Part shown: positions 16,783 to 25,986 of the stretch, in pieces
How positions within the stretch are numbered: position 1 is the first letter of the stretch
Layout: each line of letters opens with the position of its first letter
Assembly (NCBI RefSeq): GCF_024643205.1
Contig: NZ_JAMKQJ010000005.1
Span: forward strand, 186,001 to 250,000
Length of the DNA stretch: 64,000 bases
DNA from: Parapedobacter tibetensis
GTDB lineage: Bacteria > Bacteroidota > Bacteroidia > Sphingobacteriales > Sphingobacteriaceae
Direction of reading: 5' to 3'
Program-made: the position numbers and the translations under genes
Notes under the pieces: generated by a model
Told to the model about the DNA's origin: nothing
Seen by the model: the letters and a program-made list of their open reading frames with translations, nothing else
The model's database searches: none

Positions 16783-17121
16783 ATGAGAAACTACAAAACT
16801 TAACCAATTTTAAATCCAGCAATAAGCGAATATTGCTAGCCGAAGCACTGGAATAAACCCTGCTCTAGCATGCTGATTTTATTATTTTGAAAACCCGCAA
16901 TATGCGGAAAGGGGAGCTTTTGGACCTGCCTGCCCAAAAAAAGCTGTGCACCGCGATATGTAAACACGATGGTTGGGAATGGTGTGGCAACTCCTATTGA
17001 AATGATTTAATGTAAAACCAAAAAATTATGACGATGAAACAATCACAGACTTAACCCCACAAAAAAACCGGCAATATGGGGGTATTGCCGGTCATGAGCT
17101 CCGGAATCGATTCATTCCGGA
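16783..17121 (+). promoter_or_regulatory. Hairpin-rich leader with two short ORFs before susC 1
   Basis: This 440-base fecR-susC gap has a repeated design. Short ORF a (16783-16803, MRNYKT) is followed by hairpin AGCAATA/TATTGCT (16818-16837). Short ORF b (17028-17054, MTMKQSQT) is followed by a perfect 10-bp hairpin ACCGGCAATA/TATTGCCGGT (17067-17092) and an 8-bp hairpin TCCGGAAT/ATTCCGGA (17100-17121). Small CCGC/GCGG and AGCTTTT/AAAAGCT-like hairpins lie between. The second susC (50100) has the same short-ORF-then-two-hairpins layout. Attenuation or translational coupling is inferred, not shown. Confidence 0.6.
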
Positions 17122-17173
17122 ATGATTTACAGTTCAAAAAAATCCATTAACGAACCATAAATTTATCAAAAGT

Positions 17174-20100
17174 ATGAAAAAAGAACGAATTATTGCTTTA
17201 ACGATAACAGCGATGAGACTAACCTTTTTATATGCCCTTATCACATCAATTGTTGTATTCTCTTCCTATGCGGAAGATGCAGATGCGCAGGGGGCCTTGG
17301 ATAAAAGGATTGCGTTTTCTGCCCAACGAATATCCGTCAAGGATATGATCAAGGAGCTGGAAAACCAGTCAGAAGTCCATTTCATCTATAGTGCTTCTAC
17401 GATTAAAGCAGATAGGAAAATTAAGATTGCGCGTATGGATAGCGATTTGTCCGCCATACTCGAAGAGGTGTTGAAACCTATGGGAATTGCATACCGGATA
17501 GAGGATGGCAAAATACTGCTATTCAGTGCATTTCAGGATTTTAATATTCGAGGTACCATTACCAGTGTTGAAGACAATTTACCCATATCAGGCGCCGCTA
17601 TAAAAGTGAAAGGCACCTCAAAGGGCACCAGTACCAATGACAACGGTCAATACACCTTATTGGTGAAACCCAATGATGTAGTGGAGGTAAGTTATATTGG
17701 CTTTGCATCGCAAGAATTTGTCGTAGACAGCAACCAGCATGTTTACAATGTTGCGCTGCAGGAATCGCTTAGTACGTTGGATGAGGTGATCGTGACCGGC
17801 TACTCCACCCAACGTGTGAAAGACTTGACGGGATCGGTTGCCGTAGTGGATGTGAAGGGCCTGAAACAGCAACCCGCAGCCAGTCCTGTCGAGGCTCTTC
17901 AGGGAAAGGCCGCTGGCGTACAGATTATTAATAGCGGGGCACCAGGTGCCACACCGCAGATCCGCATTAGGGGCTTCAGCACCATCAATAATAATGATCC
18001 CCTATATATTATAGACGGCATGCCTTATGAAGGGAAGCTAAGCTGGTTGAGTGCCAACGACATCGAAAGCATGCAGGTGCTGAAAGATGCCTCGGCAGCT
18101 TCCATATATGGCGCTAGGGCCAATAACGGCGTGGTGATCGTTACCACTAGGCAGGGGGGCAAAGGTTCACCCAAGATTACGCTGGATACCTACTACGGTA
18201 CGCAGGCGCCGAACCGGAGCCGCTTCCCCGAAATGCTAAATCCGCAGCAATACGGGGAGTATGTGTACCGGCAGCAAAGAAATGCGGGTGGGACTCCGGG
18301 TACGACCGGAACCACCGGCCAGAACTATGGCTCAGATCCAGATCATCCAACACTGCCCGAATACCTCCTGGCCGGAACCAAAATGGGACATCAAATCACC
18401 GCGGCGGATGCCGATCCCTCGAAGTACCGTTATGTGATGGATCCCGCACAGTATTACACCATTGTTCCCGCCAATCAGGCCGGCACCAACTGGTTCGATG
18501 AGATTACGCAAAACGCTCCTATACAGACTTATCAGTTGAGCATCCTAGGCGGAGGCGAAAATGCAGTATATGTACTGAGTGGAAGCGCGTTCAAGCAGGG
18601 GGGGACGTATCAGCATACCGGGTTCGATCGGTACACCATCCGCAGCAACACCAAGTTTACCTTTTTGGACAACCGGCTTACGATCGGCGAAAACATGCAG
18701 TATTCCGCTACCAACGGACATGGCTTCGGCGTCAATGAAAATCGATCCGGCGCTTACCAGGGAGAAGACTCGGCGATTGGCTGGGCATATCGTATCCAAA
18801 CCATTGTGCCGGTGTACGACATTATGGGCAATTTTGCGGGTACAAAGGGTAGCATGATGGGGAATGCCGACAACCCGCTGGCGGTGCTATACCGGCAGAA
18901 GGACAATACAAACAAAAGCGGCCAGTTTTTCGGGAGTGCTTTTGCCGATTTGGAGCTAATAAAAGGGCTCAATTTTCGCACGACCTTCGGACTACGCCAC
19001 GAAAACTTCAACGGCAAGTCCATCGGATATCCCAACCCGGAACGCTCGGAGGGTAGCTTTACGAACAATACCTTGAGTGAGTACCGGGGAACCAATACCG
19101 AGTGGACGTGGTCGAACACCGCCACTTATGAAAACACATTTAATGGAGTGCACAGGCTTAAGGTCCTTGCCGGAACGGAGGCAGTGGAGTCAAACTATCA
19201 CCAGTTGACCGGAAATGGAAACGACTTCTTTGTATCCGGCGATCTCAATTATTATTACCTCAATACGGCTGCAACCACTGTTGGCGGCAGTGAGGGGAGT
19301 GAGAGTTCCTTGTTCTCCGTTTTCGGACGGGTCGAATATGGGTTCGACGACCGATATTTACTGTCAGCCACGGTGCGCCGCGACGGATCGTCCAATTTCG
19401 GGCCTGAAAACCGTTACGGTACGTTTCCCGCTGCCGGTGTCGCCTGGCGGGTATCTAATGAAAGCTTCCTGAAACCGGTTTCCTGGGTGAATGACCTCAA
19501 GATCCGGGCTGGCTACGGCGTAACGGGAAATCAACGTATTCCTTCATTCCAGTTTATGAGAAGGTATGCTTCGGGGGTCAATCCGTCGTTTTACCCGATT
19601 GGCGGGGGCAATGGCCTGAGCAGTGGATTGTGGACCAGCGACTACGATAACCAGGCTGTAAAGTGGGAAGAGCTGAAATCAGTAAACGTAGGACTTGATT
19701 TTACGTTGTTCAACAATACGATCGATGGCGCGTTTGACTGGTTTGACCGACGCACCAGCGACGTACTGTACCCGGTACCGCAACCCGCTGCCGCCGTGGG
19801 TACAGGGAACTCGCCGTATGTCAACTCCGGCGACATGCAGAATGCCGGTATTGAACTGGCCTTAAACTATCATTATGTAGGCCATACGGGTGAAGATCCC
19901 TTCCGGTTTGATGTGGGCGTATTCTTTTCCAAATACACCAACAATATCATTGCACTAGCGCCGGGCGTCAGGGAGCAGCCCTACCTCACGCTACGCGAGG
20001 TGACAACCTCGGTATTAAAGGCCGGTGCGCCGTTTGGCGCTTTTTACGGCTATGATATGGTGGGGATATACCAGAGCGAGGATGATATCGCGAACAGTGC

Positions 20101-20704
20101 TTCGTATGAAGGAGCCCGTGTGGGTGGCCCTAAGTTTGCAGACATTAATGGGGACGATGCGATCGATGGGGATGACCGGACAATCATCGGGAACCCGCAC
20201 CCGGATTTCATTTATTCGCTCAACTTGGGTGCGGCCTACAAGCGGTTTGATATCAGTATGTTCTTTAACGGGTCACGGGGTAATGACCTGTTTGATCTCA
20301 CCCGTCAGTATACCGACTTTTATGCATTTCCGGGTTCGGTGAGTACCCGTACACTGGATGCCTGGAGCCCGAGCAATCCGGGGAGCATGGTTCCTTCGGC
20401 CTATGCCAATGCACCCACAATCGAGCGGCAGTCTTCCAGCTACTATGTGCAAGACGGAAGCTTTTTTCGGATGAAGAACCTGCAAATCGGGTACACCCTG
20501 CCTACGGATCGTATGTTTCAGGGCCGGGTGTCCAATCTAAGGGTATATGCCAGCGTTACCAATCTGTTTACCATTACCGGCTATAGTGGCATGGATCCGG
20601 AGGTGAGCCAATATGGGTCTACGGGCTTTACCGGCCCCGGGGTAGACATGGGGGTTTATCCTGTGCCGCGCCAGTATCTATTGGGGCTGAGTGTTACGTT
20701 TTGA
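17174..20704 (+). CDS. SusC/RagA-type TonB-dependent outer-membrane transporter with STN domain
   Basis: A 1176-residue outer-membrane receptor. After the signal peptide come an STN signalling domain (about residues 45-115; KDMIKELENQSEVHFIYS), a carboxypeptidase-regulatory beta-sandwich (about 122-200; ISGAAIKVKGTSKGTSTNDN), the plug (LDEVIVTGYSTQRVKDLTGS; LYIIDGMPYEG; SIYGARANNGVVIVTT) and the beta-barrel ending in LLGLSVTF. The STN domain is what allows signalling through the upstream FecR/sigma pair. SusD follows by 53 bases. The ligand is not evident, because no CAZyme gene accompanies it; the only neighbour is an isomerase-like lipoprotein. Confidence 0.95.
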   Translation: MKKERIIALTITAMRLTFLYALITSIVVFSSYAEDADAQGALDKRIAFSAQRISVKDMIKELENQSEVHFIYSASTIKADRKIKIARMDSDLSAILEEVLKPMGIAYRIEDGKILLFSAFQDFNIRGTITSVEDNLPISGAAIKVKGTSKGTSTNDNGQYTLLVKPNDVVEVSYIGFASQEFVVDSNQHVYNVALQESLSTLDEVIVTGYSTQRVKDLTGSVAVVDVKGLKQQPAASPVEALQGKAAGVQIINSGAPGATPQIRIRGFSTINNNDPLYIIDGMPYEGKLSWLSANDIESMQVLKDASAASIYGARANNGVVIVTTRQGGKGSPKITLDTYYGTQAPNRSRFPEMLNPQQYGEYVYRQQRNAGGTPGTTGTTGQNYGSDPDHPTLPEYLLAGTKMGHQITAADADPSKYRYVMDPAQYYTIVPANQAGTNWFDEITQNAPIQTYQLSILGGGENAVYVLSGSAFKQGGTYQHTGFDRYTIRSNTKFTFLDNRLTIGENMQYSATNGHGFGVNENRSGAYQGEDSAIGWAYRIQTIVPVYDIMGNFAGTKGSMMGNADNPLAVLYRQKDNTNKSGQFFGSAFADLELIKGLNFRTTFGLRHENFNGKSIGYPNPERSEGSFTNNTLSEYRGTNTEWTWSNTATYENTFNGVHRLKVLAGTEAVESNYHQLTGNGNDFFVSGDLNYYYLNTAATTVGGSEGSESSLFSVFGRVEYGFDDRYLLSATVRRDGSSNFGPENRYGTFPAAGVAWRVSNESFLKPVSWVNDLKIRAGYGVTGNQRIPSFQFMRRYASGVNPSFYPIGGGNGLSSGLWTSDYDNQAVKWEELKSVNVGLDFTLFNNTIDGAFDWFDRRTSDVLYPVPQPAAAVGTGNSPYVNSGDMQNAGIELALNYHYVGHTGEDPFRFDVGVFFSKYTNNIIALAPGVREQPYLTLREVTTSVLKAGAPFGAFYGYDMVGIYQSEDDIANSASYEGARVGGPKFADINGDDAIDGDDRTIIGNPHPDFIYSLNLGAAYKRFDISMFFNGSRGNDLFDLTRQYTDFYAFPGSVSTRTLDAWSPSNPGSMVPSAYANAPTIERQSSSYYVQDGSFFRMKNLQIGYTLPTDRMFQGRVSNLRVYASVTNLFTITGYSGMDPEVSQYGSTGFTGPGVDMGVYPVPRQYLLGLSVTF

Positions 20705-20757
20705 GCGATGGACGCATTTAGATTTCGGATTACAACCATGAACAATAAAACTTTTCA

Positions 20758-22491
20758 ATGATGAAAGCACGATATAAAATAATTGTAGTCTCGGTGATGA
20801 TGATGGCTATCGGAGGATGTAGCTCGGATTTCTTAGACCGCACACCACAGGGACAATTGATAGACGAACAGCTGAATAGCACTAAGGGAGTGGAGTGGCT
20901 GCTTACTGGAGCGTATGGTTTGATGAACGGCAACCGGGATGGAACCTGGGGCAATTACGGGTCTGCCCCCAGCCAATGGCTTTACGGCGATGTAGCCGGT
21001 GGAGATGCACATAAAGGAAGCGAAGCGGGCGACCAGGGTACGATGCTCGAAATCGAACAGCATACTGCTATTCCGGTCAATGAGCACCTAGCTACCATGT
21101 ACCGCAATTATTACGAAGGCATCATTCGGTGTAACACCACGCTGCGCCAGCTGAAGATTGTACAGGAAACCGCCGACGAGAAATTCTCGGACGAGCGGGC
21201 TACTGAAATTGAAGCGGAAGCGAAGATGCTCCGGGGGCATTACTATTTCTTCCTTTGGCGGGTGTTTAAAAATATTCCGTATATCGACGAAAACGTTTCG
21301 ACCGCCAATGCCGCCAAGGTCCCGAATGATGCCGATATCCTGCCTATGATTGATGCCGATTTCCAGTTTGCCGCGCAAAACCTGACGGACGCGAAGCCGT
21401 TGGGTGATGTAGGAAGAGTAGACGGCATTGCCGCCAAAGCTTATCTGGGGAAGCTGTACCTATATCAGGGAAAATTTGCCGAAGCGCTTGTGCTGTTCAA
21501 AGAGGTCATCGATGCCAGGCCAAATCTGGAAAGCATGGATTTCCTAGATAATTTTGATATCAATAAGGAAAACGGGCCGGAGACGATTTTTTCTGCACAG
21601 CATGCCATCAATCCGAACGGGAGTGGTGACAATGCCAATGTGGGTGATATGCTAGCGGGGTTGCAAAATTCGCCAACCCCAATGAACTGCTGTGGCTTTT
21701 TTAATCCCTCATTTGATCTGGTCAATGCGTTTCGGGTCACGGCATTGGGACTGCCCATGCTCGATGGCTCATATCGGAATAATCCCTATAAATCGGATTT
21801 TGGGTTGACCGGAGGCGCCAAAGAAAATTACGAGGTAGATAAAACCCTTGCGTTGGATCCGCGGCTGGATTACACCGTAGGGCGCAGGGGTGTGCCGTAC
21901 CACGATTGGGGGATTTTCCCAGGCGATGCGTGGCTTCGTGAACCGGCCTCCCACGGACCTTTTGTGTCCTACAAACGATTGTTGGACAAAGCTGATTTTA
22001 CGGGAAACCTGGATAACGGCGGTAATGTGACCGCATTGGATGTCCAGATCATCCGCCTGGCAGATGTATACCTGATGGCGGCGGAATGTGCCGCGGAAAC
22101 GAACGAATTGGCCTACGCACTGACCCGGGTCAATAATGTTCGGTACCGGGCAGCCCAGCTTCCAGCTAAAAAAATCGGTGGCACCAATGCCGCCGCGTAT
22201 AACGTAAAACCCTACCCGGCGTTTGCTTCGAAGCAGTACGCTCTGGACGCCATTCGTTTCGAACGTAGATTGGAATTGGCGCTGGAGGGGCACCGGTACT
22301 TTGACCTGGTACGTTGGGGCACAGCCAAGGATGTGCTGGAAAGTTATTCGGCTTTTGAAGCGGGCTTCAGCGAAACCTTCAAAAGGCTTTACGGCGGCCT
22401 TAATTTTGGAGAAAAGAATACGATGTTCCCTATACCACAGGAACAAATTGATAGGAGTGGGGGTACATTGGTGCAAAACGATGGCTATTGA
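20758..22491 (+). CDS. SusD/RagB-family nutrient-binding lipoprotein
   Basis: A 577-residue surface lipoprotein that caps the SusC channel. The lipobox MAIGGC puts the lipidated Cys at residue 21, followed by SSDFLDRTPQGQLIDEQL. The TPR-like helices (e.g. EAEAKMLRGHYYFFLWRVF) and the C-terminal signature (RFERRLELALEGHRYFDLVR, then MFPIPQEQIDRSGGTLVQN) are typical. Start may be ATG 20758 or 20761. It pairs with the SusC just upstream. A long open frame opposite its 3' half is only a composition shadow. Confidence 0.95.
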   Translation: MMKARYKIIVVSVMMMAIGGCSSDFLDRTPQGQLIDEQLNSTKGVEWLLTGAYGLMNGNRDGTWGNYGSAPSQWLYGDVAGGDAHKGSEAGDQGTMLEIEQHTAIPVNEHLATMYRNYYEGIIRCNTTLRQLKIVQETADEKFSDERATEIEAEAKMLRGHYYFFLWRVFKNIPYIDENVSTANAAKVPNDADILPMIDADFQFAAQNLTDAKPLGDVGRVDGIAAKAYLGKLYLYQGKFAEALVLFKEVIDARPNLESMDFLDNFDINKENGPETIFSAQHAINPNGSGDNANVGDMLAGLQNSPTPMNCCGFFNPSFDLVNAFRVTALGLPMLDGSYRNNPYKSDFGLTGGAKENYEVDKTLALDPRLDYTVGRRGVPYHDWGIFPGDAWLREPASHGPFVSYKRLLDKADFTGNLDNGGNVTALDVQIIRLADVYLMAAECAAETNELAYALTRVNNVRYRAAQLPAKKIGGTNAAAYNVKPYPAFASKQYALDAIRFERRLELALEGHRYFDLVRWGTAKDVLESYSAFEAGFSETFKRLYGGLNFGEKNTMFPIPQEQIDRSGGTLVQNDGY

Positions 22492-22503
22492 ACGGGAGCA
22501 ACG

Positions 22504-23499
22504 ATGAGTACGAGAAGAAGATTCGTTAAGCAACTAGGTATGGGTATCGCCTCCATTACCGCGTATCCTGTGGTGCATCCCTTGCTTTCTTGCAATGATA
22601 TGCACACGGGGGCGAAAGAAACGGCAGATAGCGGTGAACTGTTCTTTAAGATATCGCTTGCGGAATGGTCATTGAACCGGGCAATTTTCGGCGGCCAGCT
22701 CGACCATTTGGATTTTCCCCTGCATGCGAAGGAAAATTTCGGAATAAATGCCGTGGAGTATGTCAACCAGTTTTTTATCGACAAGGCGAAGGATCGGCCA
22801 TACCTGGCGGATCTCAAAAGTCGATGCGACGACAATGGCATCACCAGCGTACTCATCATGTGCGATCTAGAAGGAGATCTGGGCGATGTTGACGAGGCCA
22901 ACCGGAGGCAAGCGGTAGAAAATCACTACAAATGGGTGGAGGCCGCGCAGTTTCTGGGATGCCACGCCATCCGCGTAAACGCAGCAGGGGAGGGCACGGC
23001 CGATGAAGTGGCCCGGTATGCCGTTGAAAGCTTAACCGAGCTCGCCACGTTTGCCAGTGACTACGGCATTTCCGTCATCGTGGAAAATCACGGCGGCTAT
23101 TCGTCGAATGGCAAGTGGCTGAGCGAGGTCATGCAGGCCGTAGACCTCCCCAATTGCGGGGCATTACCCGACATCGGCAATTTTTGCATCAAGCGGAGCG
23201 AACCGCTGGAGCAAACGACAGAAGCTTACCTCAATACCGAGTGCTTGGAGGAGTATGACCGCTACCAAGGCACGGCCGACCTGATGCCTTTTGCAAAAGG
23301 AGTGAGTGCAAAGACCTATGATTTTGATGAATCAGGAAATGAGACCACCATTGATTACCGCCGCATCTTGCAATTGGTAAAGGATGCTGGGTTTACCGGA
23401 TATGTCGGCATTGAATACGAAGGCCACAGCCTCCCTGCCGATGAGGGCATTGCCAAAACAAAGGCCATGCTGGAGCAGGTGGGCCTTGAATTGTCATAG
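22504..23499 (+). CDS. Sugar phosphate isomerase/epimerase-like TIM-barrel, Tat-exported lipoprotein
   Basis: A 331-residue member of the xylose-isomerase-like TIM barrel family (hydroxypyruvate isomerase/TIM). The N-terminus STRRRFVKQLG is a twin-arginine signal, and LLSC looks like a lipobox. The barrel includes GINAVEYVNQFF, NHYKWVEAAQFLGCHAIRVN, VIVENHGGYSSNG (metal-binding Glu/His) and GYVGIEYEGHSL. It begins 12 bases after susD and so belongs to that operon. A paralog lies at 46919. This copy has about 20 extra residues after PDIGNF (CIKRSEPLEQTTEAYLNTE) that the paralog lacks. Substrate unknown. Confidence 0.85.
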   Translation: MSTRRRFVKQLGMGIASITAYPVVHPLLSCNDMHTGAKETADSGELFFKISLAEWSLNRAIFGGQLDHLDFPLHAKENFGINAVEYVNQFFIDKAKDRPYLADLKSRCDDNGITSVLIMCDLEGDLGDVDEANRRQAVENHYKWVEAAQFLGCHAIRVNAAGEGTADEVARYAVESLTELATFASDYGISVIVENHGGYSSNGKWLSEVMQAVDLPNCGALPDIGNFCIKRSEPLEQTTEAYLNTECLEEYDRYQGTADLMPFAKGVSAKTYDFDESGNETTIDYRRILQLVKDAGFTGYVGIEYEGHSLPADEGIAKTKAMLEQVGLELS

Positions 23500-23517
23500 T
23501 CTCCCGTTATGTATACC

Positions 23518-23557
23518 TATGAAACCGGGGTGCCGTATGTGGCATTCCGGTTTCATA
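23518..23557. terminator. Bidirectional hairpin between convergent genes
   Basis: A 17-bp stem with two G-T wobbles (23518-23534 against 23541-23557; outer arm TATGAAACCGG/CCGGTTTCATA) and a 6-base loop sits between the isomerase and epimerase stops. There is no clear T-run on either side. Confidence 0.65.
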
Positions 23558-23561
23558 TACT

Positions 23562-24659
23562 CTAAACCACCCACTTTTCGCATTGTTGTAAAAACCGCTC
23601 ATCGATATCGGCACCAATACCGGGCTGATCCACAATATGGAGCTGGTAGTTTTGGTATCGAACGCCGCCCACAACCGGATCTTCAAGGAGCCCAAGTAGC
23701 GGACTATCCATGTCATAAAAGGTAATACCGGCTGAGGCGTAAACTAGGTGTAGGTTGGCGGTTAACGCGAGCCTGCTCTCCAGCATACCGCCGATCATAC
23801 AAGGAATGCCGTTTCGGTAAGCCACGTCGTGTATCTTCATGGCTTCGTGGATGCCTCCCGATTTGGCCAGCTTGATGTTGATATAGTCACAACTCTGGGT
23901 GCGTATGAGTCTTTCAGCATCATGCGCGTCATAGCAGCTTTCGTCGGCCATGATTTTAATAGATACCGCCGCCATCAATGCAGGAAGTAGGTGGTCATTC
24001 CAAGAACCCATGGGCTGCTCACAAAATTCAATATCCATAGGTTCCATGGCCGTGAGCGCTTTCACGGTATCATCAAAGCTCCATCCCTGGTTGGCATCAA
24101 GCCTAATCTTGATAGTAGAGCCGATTGCCTGTCGGATGGAAGAAATGCGCCTAATATCTTCCTCGACATTTTTGCCCAGTTTGACTTTGATTTCGCATGC
24201 GCCTTGCTTGGCATAAGCTATAGCTGTGGCGGTCATTTCTTCCACCGTTCCAATGCCAATGGTAATATCGGTTTGGATAGGACGTGCACTGCCACCTAAA
24301 AACAGATACAATGGCGTCTCAGCATTTTTTGCTCCCAGGTCATGCAGCGCCATATCAAACGCACTTTTAATCGTTGTATTGTCGCTGCAATATTGGTTTA
24401 GGTCGTTCAGTCGTCCAGTAATATCACTGGCATCCTTACCCTTCCAAATTCGGGCAAAGTCTCTTGCCATGACCAAACAGGTTTCCTGTGTTTCACCTAC
24501 AATGGTAGGAAAGGCCGAGCATTCGCCTACGCCATACAATCCGTTGTCGGTATGCACACGGATAAAGACATTCTGTGCGTGACGCATGGTGCCGGTAGCG
24601 ATGCTGAAGGGAACGATGCGGATGCTTAATCGATAGATTTCGATAGATTTGATGATCAT
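23562..24659 (-). CDS. Dipeptide epimerase (L-Ala-D/L-Glu epimerase type), enolase superfamily
   Basis: A 365-residue enolase-superfamily enzyme of the muconate-lactonising subgroup. The KxK catalytic motif lies in CEIKVKLGK, the metal ligands in RLDANQGW, EFCEQPMG and MADESC, and the second catalytic Lys in INIKLAKSGG. This pattern fits the dipeptide epimerases that invert the second residue of L-Ala-D-Glu, a peptidoglycan recycling product. There is no signal peptide, so it acts in the cytoplasm. Its ATG overlaps the ddl stop by 4 bases, so the two are translationally coupled. Confidence 0.88.
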   Translation of the reverse strand: MIIKSIEIYRLSIRIVPFSIATGTMRHAQNVFIRVHTDNGLYGVGECSAFPTIVGETQETCLVMARDFARIWKGKDASDITGRLNDLNQYCSDNTTIKSAFDMALHDLGAKNAETPLYLFLGGSARPIQTDITIGIGTVEEMTATAIAYAKQGACEIKVKLGKNVEEDIRRISSIRQAIGSTIKIRLDANQGWSFDDTVKALTAMEPMDIEFCEQPMGSWNDHLLPALMAAVSIKIMADESCYDAHDAERLIRTQSCDYINIKLAKSGGIHEAMKIHDVAYRNGIPCMIGGMLESRLALTANLHLVYASAGITFYDMDSPLLGLLEDPVVGGVRYQNYQLHIVDQPGIGADIDERFLQQCEKWVV

Positions 24660-25666
24660 ACTGGAATTTGATTTAATGCCTCATCCACTAGGTGATTGAA
24701 AAACTGTTTGACATCGATGCCCGCTGCGCGAAGTTGTTTGGGGACAAAACTGTCGTTGGTTTGTCCAGGAATGGTATTTACTTCTAGGAAGAATAGGTCA
24801 TCACTTTCTTCTTGGAGAATAAAATCGATTCTCACTACCCCTTTGCATGACAATTTGTCGAAGATTGCGCGTGCTGCACGTTGCATTTTCCCCAGCGTAA
24901 CGATGGTTAGAGGGGCAGGCGTGATGTCTATGGGTACCATTGAATGGTATTTCGTTTCGAAGTCAAAATACCTGGCCTCGATTTTCACTTCAGAGGGGGG
25001 GAGAACGGTGATGCCAGATGCATCGCGATACACACCAACGGAAATTTCCCGGCCGGCGATAAACTCTTCCATGATGATTTGCTCCCCGAAATCTTCGGCA
25101 AAGGCCTTGTCCAACGCTTTGGGAAGCTCTTCGATGTGGTCTACCCGCGACATACCGATGCTACTGCCTCCTGTGTTGGGCTTTATAAATAAAGGAAATA
25201 GCAAAGCACCGGAGCGAATGGCTTCGTGTGCCGTTTCTTTGTCTTTTATCAATTGTGATTTTGCCACATGCACTTCGGCGAGGTCGGCCACGATAGCCTT
25301 GGTAAAGGATTTGTTCATGGTGATGGCTGCGGCAAGTTGGCCGCATGATGTATATGGTATGCGTAGCATATCAAAATAGCCCTGTAAGCGGCCATCTTCG
25401 CCTGGCATACCATGGATGCAGATGAAGACTATATCGAAGCACATCGGCTCTCCCTCAGTCCGGATCGAAAAGTCATTCTTATCCACGCTATATTCCCGTC
25501 CATCATCGCCGAGGTAATACCAGCGGTTCCGCGCAATATAAATGGTGTACACCTCATAGCGCGATTTGTCGAGCTGGATGGCTACATTCGCAGCACTTTT
25601 GAGCGATACTTCCCATTCTCCAGTGTACCCGCCAGTAACCAGGGCAAGCTTTTTTTTGGTTCTCAT
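24656..25666 (-). CDS. ddl: D-alanine--D-alanine ligase family protein
   Basis: A 336-residue ATP-grasp ligase. GYTGEWEVSLKSA near the N-terminus carries the conserved Glu. CIHGMPGEDGRLQG, KPNTGGSSIGMS (ATP loop), RIDF and the C-terminal metal/dipeptide site LEVNTIPGQTNDSFVPK are present. The usual SL after the PGxT motif reads SF, so a variant specificity is possible. ATG 25666 gives the standard start; a longer frame upstream adds a Leu/Tyr-rich stretch without family match. First gene of a two-gene operon with the dipeptide epimerase, which suggests a peptide-metabolic rather than essential cell-wall role. Confidence 0.85.
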   Translation of the reverse strand: MRTKKKLALVTGGYTGEWEVSLKSAANVAIQLDKSRYEVYTIYIARNRWYYLGDDGREYSVDKNDFSIRTEGEPMCFDIVFICIHGMPGEDGRLQGYFDMLRIPYTSCGQLAAAITMNKSFTKAIVADLAEVHVAKSQLIKDKETAHEAIRSGALLFPLFIKPNTGGSSIGMSRVDHIEELPKALDKAFAEDFGEQIIMEEFIAGREISVGVYRDASGITVLPPSEVKIEARYFDFETKYHSMVPIDITPAPLTIVTLGKMQRAARAIFDKLSCKGVVRIDFILQEESDDLFFLEVNTIPGQTNDSFVPKQLRAAGIDVKQFFNHLVDEALNQIPV

Positions 25667-25708
25667 AATAATTAGAGTCTGTCTATAAAATAAATTAATA
25701 ATAGAATA

Positions 25709-25785
25709 CAGATACGACGGATTTACATAGATAATTATCAAAAATCGGAAAGTATCCGCCGTATCTGTGTCATCCGCGTTCCATC
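25709..25785. repeat. Imperfect palindromic intergenic repeat
   Basis: CAGATACGACGGAT (25709-25722) pairs with ATCCGCCGTATCTG (25754-25767), 13 of 14, and is followed by GTGTCATCCGCGTTCCAT. The tail matches 15 of 18 bases of a segment inside the second fecR gene (49338-49355). From memory this resembles a palindrome widespread in Bacteroidota. The rest of the 320-base ddl/DUF819 gap is AT-rich and unassigned. Confidence 0.65.
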
Positions 25786-25986
25786 GTTCAACTGAAGTTG
25801 ACCCTACAAAAGTAAATGGAGCTATTTGGCCGAAATGGTCAGTGATTAATTGGATATAATCAATTTTTACTCACTATATGGAGGGTGAAATAGATTTTTC
25901 GGCAAGTATATTAATTACGGTTTATAGTAGATTAATTTGTGATGGTTATAATGCACCGAAACCACTATCATTGTGGTGTGAAAGCT

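Noticed and set aside
16783..17121. CRISPR-like array in the susC leader
   Set aside because: The hairpins are few, unevenly spaced and of different sequence; there are no regular repeats and spacers.
21769..22533. 254-codon open frame antisense to the susD gene
   Set aside because: It lies wholly opposite well-supported susD, has no recognised domain, and is explained by codon bias on the coding strand.
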